Assembly: GCA_963843645.1 (NCBI GenBank)
Contig: CAWJLE010000003.1
Coordinates: 1,984,001-2,048,000 of the forward strand
Source: CAWJLE01 sp963843645
GTDB lineage: Bacteria > Chloroflexota > Anaerolineae > DAOTYC01
Direction of reading: 5' to 3'
DNA: 64,000 bases
The notes below the pieces were generated by a model. The model was not told the origin of the DNA. It made no database searches and saw only the letters and a program-made list of their open reading frames with translations. A program made the translations under genes and the position numbers. Below, in pieces: positions 38,772-47,485 of the stretch (its first letter is position 1; each line of letters starts with the position of its first letter).

Positions 38772-40700
38772 ATGAAAGCCAGACTGGTGATGTTCACCGA
38801 TTGGTTCGGGATCAAGACGAAAGCACGTGCCTTCTTGTTTCATCCGTGGGCGCCCTGGGCAACGCTCGGCGTCCTGGTGCTGATCGCGTTGTGGGTCGTT
38901 TCCCCACATCATCCTCCGAGTCTGGACATCCCCTATACGAGCTTCATTCAGCAGGTCCGTGCGGATAACGTCTTCCGGGTCGACATGCAGGGCGATCGGA
39001 TTCGGGGCGTGTTCAAGAAAGCCGTGTCCCAGGCCGAGCTGACCGGGAATCCCGCCGGGTCCAGCGCCGCCTACACGGAGTTCAGCACGCTTTTCCCGGC
39101 CGGCATGACCGACCCCCGGCTGTTGCCCATGTTGGACGACCACGGCGTCACCGTCGTCGCGACCCAGCCGTCGGTCGACTGGCTGCTCTGGTGGCGACTG
39201 GTCTCCCTGCTCCCGCTGCTGCTGCTCCTCGCCGCGAGCCCCTACCTGGCAAGGCGAGCCCAGGACGCCCAGGCAAAAGTGCGCGTGGTCGTCGACAGCG
39301 AGGCCCAGCGTGTGGACATGACGCGGTCCTACCCCACCATGGCGGACGTCGTGGGTCAACAACCGGCCAAAGAGGCGCTGAGCGACGTGGTCGAGTACCT
39401 GCAAAGGCCGGAGCGCTTCCGCGCCTTCGGGGCGGAGGTCCCGCGGGCCGTCCTGCTGATCGGTCCCGTCGGTTCCGGCAAGACGCTTCTCGCGCGGGCG
39501 GTCGCGGGCGAAGCACGCGCGCCGCTCTTCAGCCTGCGCGCCTCCGAGCTCATGCAGCCCACCGGCGACATCATCTCCGATCCGGTCAGAGACCTGTTCG
39601 AGAAAGCCCGAGAGACCGCGCCCGCCGTCGTTCTCATCGACGACCTGGAGGCCTTCGGCAACCACAAGCGGCAGACCCCGGGGCGCAACCTCGACCCGTA
39701 CCTCAACCAGGTTCTGGTCGAAATCGACAGTATCGACGCGAGCTGCGACGTGGTCGTCCTGGGCGCCACCAGTCGCCCGGAGCAACTGGACGAAGCGCTC
39801 TTGCACCACAGCCGCTTCGCGCGGCGCGTCGTCCTCAGCCTGCCCGAGCGAGCCGAGCGCGTCGAGATCCTGCGCCGGCAGATACGGAACGTACCGCTGG
39901 CCGACGACGTCAACCTGGAGGAGATCGCGCGTCGGACTCCGGGGCTCAGCGGCGCGGACCTGGCCAGACTGGCGAACCGTACCGCGGTGCTGACGGCTCG
40001 CGGGAGCCACCAGGTAATCACCAAGACAGAATTCGACGAGGCGCTGGCGTGGCTCGCCGATGCCGGCGAGGTCAGGACGTTGCTGCTAAGCAAGGACCAG
40101 CGCCGGGTCGCCGCCTATCACGAAGCCGGTCACGGAGTTCTGGCGATGCTGCTTCCCGGCGCATCGCCCGTCGATCGGCTCTCGATCCTGCCGCACGAGG
40201 AGTCAGGGCACCTGCCTTTCTGCCTGGCGCCGACCAGCGGCGGCAGCTACACCAAGACCTACCTGTTGACCTGTCTCACCATCCTGCTGGGCGGCCGGAC
40301 GGCTGAGGAGCTGGCCATGGGCGACGCCACGACCGGCACCGAAAGCGACCTGGAGATGGCGACTCAGCTGGCTCGCCGCATGGTCGCTCGCTGGGGCATG
40401 AGCGACCTGGGGCCATTGTCCGTCCACATGGACGAGGACGACTCTGCGAGTGCCTCGTGGCCGCGAGACCTGAGTGAGGCGACCGCGTCGCAGATCGATC
40501 GAGCGGTCCGCGTCCTGCTGGAGGACCGCCACGCCGTCGCGCGCCATCTCCTCAAAACCAACCGGGCCGTATTGGACCGGCTGGCCGAGCTGTTGGTGAG
40601 GGAGGAGACGCTCGACAAGGAGCAGGTCGCGCGCCTGGTCACTCTACCTCCGGCATCCGCATCCGCGACTGAAAAACCGACCAACAATAACTCACGATAG
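38772..40700 (+). CDS. Divergent FtsH-family AAA+ membrane metalloprotease
   Basis: A 642-residue protein with FtsH architecture. Two spans (PWATLGVLVLIALWVV and LLWWRLVSLLPLLLLL) enclose a small outside domain (IPYTSFIQQVRADNVF). The AAA module has Walker A GPVGSGKT (residue about 231). Walker B reads VVLIDDLEAFG, where FtsH has IDE: the catalytic Glu is Asp. The second-region motif reads GATSRPEQLDEALLHHSRFARR; the sensor Asn is Ser. The aromatic pore loop Phe-Val-Gly is missing (SELMQPTGDII). The protease site is intact: HEAGH at about residue 450 and Asp in GTESDLEMATQLARRM. It is likely a specialised paralogue with slow or no ATP-driven unfolding. The rhomboid gene starts 8 bp downstream. 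Confidence 0.85.
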   Translation: MKARLVMFTDWFGIKTKARAFLFHPWAPWATLGVLVLIALWVVSPHHPPSLDIPYTSFIQQVRADNVFRVDMQGDRIRGVFKKAVSQAELTGNPAGSSAAYTEFSTLFPAGMTDPRLLPMLDDHGVTVVATQPSVDWLLWWRLVSLLPLLLLLAASPYLARRAQDAQAKVRVVVDSEAQRVDMTRSYPTMADVVGQQPAKEALSDVVEYLQRPERFRAFGAEVPRAVLLIGPVGSGKTLLARAVAGEARAPLFSLRASELMQPTGDIISDPVRDLFEKARETAPAVVLIDDLEAFGNHKRQTPGRNLDPYLNQVLVEIDSIDASCDVVVLGATSRPEQLDEALLHHSRFARRVVLSLPERAERVEILRRQIRNVPLADDVNLEEIARRTPGLSGADLARLANRTAVLTARGSHQVITKTEFDEALAWLADAGEVRTLLLSKDQRRVAAYHEAGHGVLAMLLPGASPVDRLSILPHEESGHLPFCLAPTSGGSYTKTYLLTCLTILLGGRTAEELAMGDATTGTESDLEMATQLARRMVARWGMSDLGPLSVHMDEDDSASASWPRDLSEATASQIDRAVRVLLEDRHAVARHLLKTNRAVLDRLAELLVREETLDKEQVARLVTLPPASASATEKPTNNNSR

Positions 40701-40708
40701 GGTCTTTC

Positions 40709-41386
40709 ATGATCCCCATTCGCGACCACATCCCAACCCGCAGGGTGCCGGTGGTCACTTATACGCTCATCGCTGCCAACTTCGCCGTATTCCTGTTCGA
40801 GCTGCTTCTGTCGCCTCGCAGCCGGCTGTTGTTCACCTATGCGTTCGGCGCGGTGCCCTACTACATCACGCATGCCTGGGGCGTGTCGGCTGCCTTGACG
40901 CTGGTGACGTCCATGTTCCTGCACGGCGGCTGGCTGCACATCCTCGGCAACATGCTGTACCTGTGGATTTTCGGGAACAATATCGAGGACGCGATGGGCC
41001 GGCTGGGCTTCACGGTCTTCTATTTCGCGTGCGGCCTGGTCGCCGGGCTGGCGCAGGTCTATGCGGGCCCCAACAGCCGCGTGCCGGGCATCGGCGCGAG
41101 CGGCGCCATCGCCGGCGTTCTGGGCGCCTACCTCCTGCTCTATCCTCGAGCCCGGATCGATACGCTGTTCATCATCGGCTTCTTCATCCAGATTGGCTCC
41201 GTCCCGGCGGTCATCGTCCTGGGCTTCTGGTTCGTCCTGCAGCTGCTCAATGGCGCGCTCTCGATCGGCGTGGCCCAGTCCGGCGGCGTGGCCTGGTTTG
41301 CGCACATAGGCGGATTCGCGGCTGGCCTGATTCTGGTCAACGTGTTCGTACCTCCCTGGCGCCGGCCCCGGTTCGGTCCAAGGTAA
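40709..41386 (+). CDS. Rhomboid-family intramembrane serine protease
   Basis: A 225-residue membrane protein with about six to seven spans. The catalytic dyad is Ser131 in GIGASGAIAGVLGAY and His199 in VAWFAHIGGFAAG. The L1-loop and structural block MFLHGGWLHILGNMLYLWIFG includes the conserved His and Asn. RRVPVVTYTLIAANFAVFLFE is the typical N-terminus. It cleaves membrane protein substrates within or beside the bilayer. It begins 8 bp after the FtsH-like gene, so the two proteases are probably co-transcribed. Confidence 0.92.
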   Translation: MIPIRDHIPTRRVPVVTYTLIAANFAVFLFELLLSPRSRLLFTYAFGAVPYYITHAWGVSAALTLVTSMFLHGGWLHILGNMLYLWIFGNNIEDAMGRLGFTVFYFACGLVAGLAQVYAGPNSRVPGIGASGAIAGVLGAYLLLYPRARIDTLFIIGFFIQIGSVPAVIVLGFWFVLQLLNGALSIGVAQSGGVAWFAHIGGFAAGLILVNVFVPPWRRPRFGPR

Positions 41387-41405
41387 CTCGGCGGCAAGTC
41401 CATTA

Positions 41406-41434
41406 TTGCACATATTGTTGATACACGATATAAT
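41406..41434 (+). promoter_or_regulatory. Promoter for the kinase operon
   Basis: TTGCAC (41406-41411), 17 bp, TATAAT (41429-41434); leader about 70 nt. Confidence 0.7.
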
Positions 41435-41511
41435 ATGTCACATCCCACCGCGCATTGCGGGTGATGTCCTTCGTTTTCGAGCGCAATCTAATCCACGGGG
41501 GAGTTTGACGG

Positions 41512-43401
41512 GTGCCGGATAACCTACGTTCGTCTGAGACACAGCACGTGTCTGCGGGGCAGACCACCACTCTCCCGCACAAAGCAATCCTGCAGAGCCG
41601 TTACGAGATCATCAAAGTGATCGGCGTCGGCGGTATGGGTGCCGTGTATCAGGCCAGGGATCGCCGCTTCAGCAGCGTGGTCAAGCTGTGCGCGGTCAAA
41701 GAGATGATCAACGCCACCACCGATCCGCGCGTGCGGCAGCAGACACTCGAAAACTTCGCTCGCGAAGCCAACATCCTGGCGACCCTGGCCCATCCGTCCA
41801 TTCCCAAGATATTCGACTTCTTCTCCGAAGGCGAGCGCAGCTATCTGGTCATGGAATTCATCGACGGCCGTGACCTGGAAGCCATCCTGGATTCGACGGC
41901 CACGTTCCTGGAAGAGCGCCAGGTCGCCGAATGGGCCGCGCAGATCTGCGACGTGCTCCAATACCTGCACAGCCAGCGCCCCAGTCCGATCGTCTTTCGC
42001 GACCTGAAACCGTCGAACGTCATGGTCAACCCTCGCAACTGGGTGATGTTAGTGGACTTCGGCATCGCCAAAGTGTTCCAGACCGGCGAAAAGGGCACCA
42101 TGATCGGAACCGAGGGGTATTCCCCGCCCGAGCAGTACCGGGGCATAGCCGAGCCCCGCGGGGACATCTATGCCCTCGGCGCAACGCTGCACCACTTGCT
42201 GTCCAAGAGCGATCCGCGATTGGAGCCGCCCTTCACGTTTCACGAGCGGCCTATCCGGCGGTTCAATCCGCAGGTCTCCGTGGCCATGGAAGCGCTGGTG
42301 ACCAGGGCGCTGGAGTACGACCCGGAGAAACGCTTCGAGTCCGCAACGGAGATGAAGAAGGCGCTGCTGAAGATCGCGGCTCCGGAGCATCAAATGAATC
42401 CCCGGCTGTCCACCCACCTCCTGTCCTCGGACGGGGATAACCAAATCATGCCCGTCTGGCAGTTCGCCTGCGAGGATGAGGTTAGAAGCTCGCCCCGCCT
42501 GCACGCCGGAGTGCTCTACATCGGCGCGTACGACAACAACCTCTACGCGCTGGAAGCCAAGAGCGGCAGCATGATTTGGAAGTATCCCACCGAAGGCGGA
42601 ATTTGTTCGTCCCCGGCAGTGTGGGACGGCAAGATCTACTTCGGTTCGGAAGATCATTTCTTCTATTGCATCCAAAGCGAGACGGGACGAATTGTGTGGT
42701 CGTGTCCCACGAAGGGCCGCGTGCGCTCTTCTGGGTGCGTCGCACTGGACCACGTCTTCTTCGGCTCCGACGACGGCTTTCTGTATGCCGTGAACGCCCG
42801 GACGGGTCGTGAGGTGTGGCGCTTCCAGGCCAGTGGGCCGATCCGGTCCACGCCCAGCGTTTGGGAAGACCTGGTGTTCTTCGGCAGCAACGACGGCGGC
42901 GTGTATGCGGTCGACATCCAGTCCGGACAGAGCGCGTGGCGGTTCCGCACGTCGCGTGGAGTCATCTCATCGCCCGGCCTGGCCGACAATCTGCTGATTA
43001 TCGGTTCAGACGATTGGAGCGTGTACGCACTCGACCCGCGGTCCGGCTTCAACATCTGGCGGCGGCGGACCAATCAGGCCATCGTCGCCACGCCGTCCGT
43101 GTTCGCGGACCGTGTCTTCATCGGGTCGGTCGATACGACCCTGTATTGTCTGGACGCTCGCACGGGCCGCATCGTGTGGAAGTACACCGCCGGCGGGCAG
43201 ATCACTTCTTCGGCGGCTGTGACGTCCGAGGCGGTCTACTTCGGGTGTGTCGACGGCAACCTGTACAAGGTGGATCAAAAGACGGGCACGTTGGTCTGGA
43301 AGGTTCAAACCGGAGGGCCCATCCCTTCATCGCCGGCTTTGGGCGGCGGTCTGGTCTACATCGGGTCGACCGACAACAAGGTTTACGCCTTCCCCCTGTA
43401 G
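41512..43401 (+). CDS. Cytoplasmic Ser/Thr protein kinase with C-terminal PQQ-like beta-propeller
   Basis: A 629-residue protein; GTG 41512 follows GGGGGAG. The Hanks-type kinase domain spans about residues 30-290. It has the Gly loop GVGGMGAVYQA, Lys63 in AVKEM, FRDLKPSNVMV (Asp164; Phe replaces His of HRD), DFGIAK (Asp182) and GTEGYSPPEQY. The C-terminal 300 residues are about eight PQQ-type blades, for example LYIGAYDNNLYALEAKSG and VFFGSDDGFLYAVNARTG. No membrane span separates the halves, so unlike many PASTA kinases the propeller is inside the cell. It may read a ligand or recruit substrates. First gene of a run with phosphatase, J-VWA and FHA genes. Confidence 0.92.
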   Translation: MPDNLRSSETQHVSAGQTTTLPHKAILQSRYEIIKVIGVGGMGAVYQARDRRFSSVVKLCAVKEMINATTDPRVRQQTLENFAREANILATLAHPSIPKIFDFFSEGERSYLVMEFIDGRDLEAILDSTATFLEERQVAEWAAQICDVLQYLHSQRPSPIVFRDLKPSNVMVNPRNWVMLVDFGIAKVFQTGEKGTMIGTEGYSPPEQYRGIAEPRGDIYALGATLHHLLSKSDPRLEPPFTFHERPIRRFNPQVSVAMEALVTRALEYDPEKRFESATEMKKALLKIAAPEHQMNPRLSTHLLSSDGDNQIMPVWQFACEDEVRSSPRLHAGVLYIGAYDNNLYALEAKSGSMIWKYPTEGGICSSPAVWDGKIYFGSEDHFFYCIQSETGRIVWSCPTKGRVRSSGCVALDHVFFGSDDGFLYAVNARTGREVWRFQASGPIRSTPSVWEDLVFFGSNDGGVYAVDIQSGQSAWRFRTSRGVISSPGLADNLLIIGSDDWSVYALDPRSGFNIWRRRTNQAIVATPSVFADRVFIGSVDTTLYCLDARTGRIVWKYTAGGQITSSAAVTSEAVYFGCVDGNLYKVDQKTGTLVWKVQTGGPIPSSPALGGGLVYIGSTDNKVYAFPL

Positions 43402-43425
43402 CAATAGTGACGAGACGACTCTGAC

Positions 43426-44301
43426 ATGGACTTCTTGCGAAAGCTGTTCGGAGTACAGGCCTCACAATCGGCGACGGATGAGCGGAGCGCACCGGCCCCA
43501 GCGCGACCGCGCGAGGCTGTCCGTCCCGAGGAATTCCCATTTGTACTGGGCGCCGTCACTGACCGGGGACAGGAGCGCTCCGAGAACGAGGACGCCATCT
43601 TCTGCATGCAGTCGACGCTGGCCGCCGGCAACGAGGTCATCCCATTCGGCATCTTCATCGTGGCCGACGGCCTGGGCGGCCACCAGGATGGCCAGCTCGC
43701 CAGTTCCGTCACCGCCCGGGTGGTCGCCGCCCAATTGCTCAAGAGCGTCTACTTGTCGATCCTCGAAGGCCACGCGCAGGATTCCGGCAGCGTGCCAATC
43801 AACGAGAGTTTCGTCGAGGCGATTGCGAGCGCTAACCGCGCCATTCGCCAGGCCACCGATGGCGGCGGAAGCACCGTCACGGTCGCCATGATCCTTCGGC
43901 GGACCGCTTACATCGCTCACGTCGGCGACAGCCGCGCCTACGTCATCGACGGGTCCTCAGTGGTGCGGGTCACGCACGACCACAGCCTGGTGGCGCGCTT
44001 GATCGAGCTCGACCAGCTCTCCGAATCGCAAGCGCTGACACATCCGCAGCGCCACATCCTGTATAAGGCGCTCGGCCAGGTCACGGCGCCCGAGCCCGAC
44101 GTTCATTCGCACACCCTGAATCCCGGCGCGCACCTGATGTTGTGCACCGACGGATTGTGGACGGTTGTTCCTGACGAGGAATTGGCCAGGCAGGTCACCC
44201 ATGCGGCGAATCCTCAAGTCGCCTGCAACGAGCTGTTCGAACTCGCCATGGCCCGCGGCAGTGACGATAACGTCAGTATGATCTTGCTCAGCCCACGATG
44301 A
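43426..44301 (+). CDS. PP2C-type Ser/Thr protein phosphatase
   Basis: A 291-residue metal-dependent phosphatase. Metal ligands are in RSENEDAIF, VADGLGGH, CTDGLWTVV and GSDDNVS. HVGDSRAYVI is the central strand pair. The usual GTT strand is replaced by GGGSTVTVAMI. The first 40 residues are an extra Ala/Pro-rich segment. It starts 24 bp after the kinase and should reverse its phosphorylation. Confidence 0.92.
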   Translation: MDFLRKLFGVQASQSATDERSAPAPARPREAVRPEEFPFVLGAVTDRGQERSENEDAIFCMQSTLAAGNEVIPFGIFIVADGLGGHQDGQLASSVTARVVAAQLLKSVYLSILEGHAQDSGSVPINESFVEAIASANRAIRQATDGGGSTVTVAMILRRTAYIAHVGDSRAYVIDGSSVVRVTHDHSLVARLIELDQLSESQALTHPQRHILYKALGQVTAPEPDVHSHTLNPGAHLMLCTDGLWTVVPDEELARQVTHAANPQVACNELFELAMARGSDDNVSMILLSPR

Positions 44302-44408
44302 ATTGGGCCGCCTGGGCGCGGGCCGTGGTCTGAGTAATGAGTGCGGAGCCCTCTTTCGTGCATGCCGGGGCGTCCATAATAGTAAGATTGCAGGTCTGCT
44401 GATCGCTG

Positions 44409-45920
44409 ATGGCTGATAGCTTCTCTGGAGAGCAGGCGGCTATGTGGGGCGATTCCGACTTCTACACTGTGTTGGGCATTGAGCCTTCGGCAACCGACGA
44501 GGAGATCAAGTCGGCCTATCGAACGCTGGCGCTCCGGTATCACCCGGACACGTCCGGCGGTTCTCACATGACCGGCCTGTTTCGCGACGTTCACCAGGCG
44601 TACGAGGTCCTGATCGATCCGGCACGCCGCGAGGAATACGATCGCTGGCGGCAGAACCAGATCACGACAGTGGTGCGCACGCCCCGCGTTCGGGTTGAGG
44701 CGACGCACAGCCACGAATCCCTGGGTGCCCTCCAGGAACCGCAGATGCTGTACGTCATCCTGGACATCTCCGGCACGCAGGAGACGCCCCCCACGTTACC
44801 CCTCAACCTGTGCCTGGTGCTCGACCGCAGCACGTCCATGCGGGGAGAGAGGCTGCAGAACGTCAAACAGGCCACGTTGGAGATCATCGATCACCTTGAC
44901 CCGCTGGACGTCTTTTCTGTCGTGTCTTTCAGCGATCGGGCGCAGGTCGTCATCTCCGCCCACAACGACATGGACAACCTCACGCGGAAGTCGGCCATCA
45001 ACGGCATTCAAGCCGGCGGCGGCACGGAGATCTTCCAGGGCCTGCTGGCCGGCATGCGACAGGTTAATCAGCGACTCTCACCCAATTTCGCCAACCACGT
45101 CATCCTCCTGACGGACGGCCAGACCTATGGCGACGAGCAGCAATGCCTGCACCTGGCTGACGAGGCCGGACGCCGCAACATTGGGATCAGCGTCATGGGC
45201 ATCGGATCGGACTGGAACGATCGTCTGTTGGACGACATCGCGAAGCGCAGCGGGGGCAGTTCGTCCTACCTCGAGAACCCGACCGAGATCGACGACGTCT
45301 TCCGCAAGAAAATCCGGCAGATCGCCGACACGCTGGCGCAGCAGCTGCACCTGACGATTCATCTCGCCGACGAAGTGTCTCTCGAAGCGTTTCGCCTGAC
45401 GCCTGAGCTGGGCCGCCTGGTCACGACCGACGGGCGGTTTTTCATGGGACTGCTGGAATCGCAAACCGGCCAGAGCGTCGTGTTGGAGTTGCTGCTCCCG
45501 ACGATGATTCCCGGGCGGCATCGGACCGCGCAGGTAGAAGTCACCGCCCTGCTCCCTTCGAGGAACGACGAGCAGGAGCGCATCCTGCAGGACATCTTCG
45601 TCGACTTCGTCGAGGGGGAACCGGAAGAGGAGCAGGTTCCGGAGCGCATCATCACGGCCATGGGCAAGGTGACGATTTTCCGCATGCAAGAGCGGGCCTT
45701 GAAGGACGTCGAGAGCGGACGCCTGGCACAGGCCACGCGCACGCTGGAGAGGATTGCCACCCGGCTGATGGACCTCGGCGAGGTCGCCCTGGCGCGGGCC
45801 GCCAGCCTGGAGGCCCAACGTCTCGTCAAGACCGGGATCCTCTCGGCCCAGGGCCAGAAACAACTCAAGTATGGCACGCGCAATCTGACGTCGGGTGATT
45901 CCGACGTCAGAAGGAAATGA
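44409..45920 (+). CDS. J-domain - VWA-domain fusion protein
   Basis: A 503-residue protein. Residues about 17-80 form a DnaJ J-domain: FYTVLGIEPSATDEEIKSAY, the HPD motif at 45-47 (RYHPDTSGG) and a helix IV-like end (AYEVLIDPARREEYDRW). A VWA domain follows at about 130-310. Its metal site is complete: Asp139-Arg-Ser-Thr-Ser (DRSTSM), Thr in GGGTEIFQG and Asp in LLTDGQTYGD. The remaining 190 residues resemble the beta and helical part that follows VWA in bacterial inter-alpha-trypsin-like proteins. There are no Gly/Phe or zinc-finger parts of a classic DnaJ. It would recruit DnaK to a VWA partner. The next gene overlaps its stop (ATGA). Confidence 0.88.
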   Translation: MADSFSGEQAAMWGDSDFYTVLGIEPSATDEEIKSAYRTLALRYHPDTSGGSHMTGLFRDVHQAYEVLIDPARREEYDRWRQNQITTVVRTPRVRVEATHSHESLGALQEPQMLYVILDISGTQETPPTLPLNLCLVLDRSTSMRGERLQNVKQATLEIIDHLDPLDVFSVVSFSDRAQVVISAHNDMDNLTRKSAINGIQAGGGTEIFQGLLAGMRQVNQRLSPNFANHVILLTDGQTYGDEQQCLHLADEAGRRNIGISVMGIGSDWNDRLLDDIAKRSGGSSSYLENPTEIDDVFRKKIRQIADTLAQQLHLTIHLADEVSLEAFRLTPELGRLVTTDGRFFMGLLESQTGQSVVLELLLPTMIPGRHRTAQVEVTALLPSRNDEQERILQDIFVDFVEGEPEEEQVPERIITAMGKVTIFRMQERALKDVESGRLAQATRTLERIATRLMDLGEVALARAASLEAQRLVKTGILSAQGQKQLKYGTRNLTSGDSDVRRK

Positions 45921-46435
45921 CCATGATTCAATGCCCGGCGTGCGGCACGACGTATCCCAAGAACACGCTCTATTGCTACGATTGCGGGCAGCCACTGATT
46001 GGCGGCCCCACCAGCACGCTGCCGCCTGAACGGGGCCTCGTTCCGTTCGAGGGACATCTGGCCTCCGCCGGGCGGCCTGCCGCTCGAGACGGCCTTCACG
46101 CGCCGGAGAGCCTCGACCTGACCATCCGCCACCGCGGACGCCGGATCGCGCTCAGTCTCGCTCAGGACGTTCTCCTCGGCCGAACGGACTCGCAGTCCGG
46201 CGCGTACCCGGATCTGGATCTGACCCCCTTCGACGGTCTCGACATGGGCGTCTCACGCCGGCACGCCCGCCTGCGACGCACAGCCGAGGCAGTTGAGGTC
46301 CTCGATCTCGGCAGCGCGAACGGCACGTTCTGGAATGGCGTGCGCCTGTCGCCCAACCAGACGCAGGTGCTGCGGGACGGAGACGAGCTGAGATTGGGGA
46401 AACTCGTCATCGAGGTGCACTTCCGCGCCGGGTGA
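45917..46435 (+). CDS. Zinc-ribbon - FHA domain protein
   Basis: A 172-residue cytoplasmic protein. The N-terminal ribbon has two pairs, CPAC and CYDC. A linker of about 60 residues leads to an FHA domain. VLLGRTDS carries the Arg, GVSRRHARL the Ser-x-x-His, and LGSANGTFWNGVRL the Asn. It should bind phospho-Thr on the kinase or on its neighbours. The ATG at 45917 overlaps the stop of the J-VWA gene; an ATG two codons later (45923) is an alternative behind AAGGA. Translational coupling with the J-VWA protein suggests a shared complex. Confidence 0.88.
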   Translation: MTMIQCPACGTTYPKNTLYCYDCGQPLIGGPTSTLPPERGLVPFEGHLASAGRPAARDGLHAPESLDLTIRHRGRRIALSLAQDVLLGRTDSQSGAYPDLDLTPFDGLDMGVSRRHARLRRTAEAVEVLDLGSANGTFWNGVRLSPNQTQVLRDGDELRLGKLVIEVHFRAG

Positions 46436-46523
46436 TCGGCCCTGCTCTACAGCACGAGGGGTTGCTTGGGCGGATGTCGTGCGCTTGCGTACTTTCTTTG
46501 CTCTAGTCTTTACGGAGGATTAC

Positions 46524-46769
46524 ATGCCTTACACCGTGATCGTTCATCTGCTCAATGAGGATCCTATGGTAGCGGAGATGGAAGAGCTCCCGCCAGCCAG
46601 CGCCACTTGCTTTACCTGCGTGAACCCGCGCCGCAAGGACGGCAAGCCTCTGCCCTACATCTCAGCCGAATGCACCAGCTTTATCTTCTCCTGGAATCGA
46701 GTCAGCTTCATCGAGGTGATGCCCAGCGAAGAGGACGAGAAGAAGATCGTCGAGTTCTTCCGCGACTGA
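46524..46769 (+). CDS. Small conserved-looking protein of unknown function
   Basis: An 81-residue acidic protein. I chose ATG 46524 because GGAGGAT lies eight bases upstream; an earlier in-frame start lacks a ribosome site. It contains TCFTCVNPRRKDGKPLPYI with a CxxC pair and ends SEEDEKKIVEFFRD. I do not recognise a family. It follows the FHA gene by 88 bp and may be part of the same operon. A short inverted pair (CGCGACT/AGTCGCG) covers its stop codon. Confidence 0.6.
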   Translation: MPYTVIVHLLNEDPMVAEMEELPPASATCFTCVNPRRKDGKPLPYISAECTSFIFSWNRVSFIEVMPSEEDEKKIVEFFRD

Positions 46770-46919
46770 AGTCGCGCGCGAAAGCAAAATCACCAATATC
46801 GCGCATCGAATGCACGGAGGTGAGACTGCGGCAATTCCGGCCGACGTCTCCTCTCCGTTTCTTTTGCCTGCCGTTCTGGTACGCGTATGGCATGCCTGAA
46901 CTCGCGTCTACCGGCAGAA

Positions 46920-46947
46920 TTGACAGTTACGCAAGTTGTGATATAAT
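46920..46947 (+). promoter_or_regulatory. Consensus promoter for the Tyr/Cys-rich peptide
   Basis: Perfect TTGACA (46920-46925) and perfect TATAAT (46942-46947) with a 16-bp spacer; leader about 55 nt. It is the closest match to consensus in the window. Confidence 0.75.
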
Positions 46948-47008
46948 GTGTATTGAAAGCTCGTTATAAGAGAGTGCGCGGCTGCTAATCCATGCAAGGA
47001 GGGAGACA

Positions 47009-47299
47009 ATGTCCAGGTACGTCAGGATGGTCGTCGTGGCAATGATTGTTGCCCTACTGCTCGGGGCGCTCCTTACCTCGGTGGCCTCGGCGTGGGGTCC
47101 CAGTGGGTATGGTTACGGTGGGTATGGTTACGGTCGGAACTGCAATTGGAACTACGGTTACCAGTACAATTGCTGCCCGACGTACAACTACTGCTACTAC
47201 CCGAGCTATAACTACTGCTACTACCCGAGCTACAACTATTGCTACTACCCGACCTACAACTACTGCTACAATCCGTGCTACTACGGCAGGCTGTACTAG
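47009..47299 (+). CDS. Secreted small Tyr/Cys-rich repeat protein
   Basis: A 96-residue protein; ATG 47009 follows AAGGAGGGAG. A clear signal peptide (VVVAMIVALLLGALLTSVASA) is followed by Gly/Tyr-rich sequence (GYGYGGYGYGRN) and then four copies of a YNYCYYPS-type unit. Mature composition is dominated by Tyr, Cys, Asn and Pro, without Lys and with little charge. Tyr- and Cys-rich exported proteins can cross-link into surface layers or coats. I know no named family for this one. The strong promoter, strong ribosome site and a terminator 140 bp downstream suggest high expression as a single gene. Confidence 0.78.
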   Translation: MSRYVRMVVVAMIVALLLGALLTSVASAWGPSGYGYGGYGYGRNCNWNYGYQYNCCPTYNYCYYPSYNYCYYPSYNYCYYPTYNYCYNPCYYGRLY

Positions 47300-47439
47300 T
47301 CAAGAAGGTTGGGCAACAAACCCGGCAAAGAGCAAGGATAGCGAGGCACCGCACAGTCCAGCAGCCACTCTCTCGATGAACGAACTTTCGTGGCTTAGAT
47401 CGTAATAAAGATCGAAGCCTGCAACTCCCCGCCAGCCCT

Positions 47440-47475
47440 GCCCGGATGGTAAACCCCACATCCGGGCCTTTTTCT
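47440..47475 (+). terminator. Terminator after the Tyr/Cys-rich protein
   Basis: GCCCGGATG (47440-47448) pairs with CATCCGGGC (47459-47467), followed by CTTTTTCTTTT. The convergent trkA gene ends 11 bp further on. Confidence 0.8.
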
Positions 47476-47485
47476 TTTCAATTTT

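Noticed and set aside
38589..40010. 473-codon minus-strand frame opposite the FtsH-like gene
   Set aside because: The plus strand has intact AAA and protease motifs and a promoter; the antisense frame has neither.
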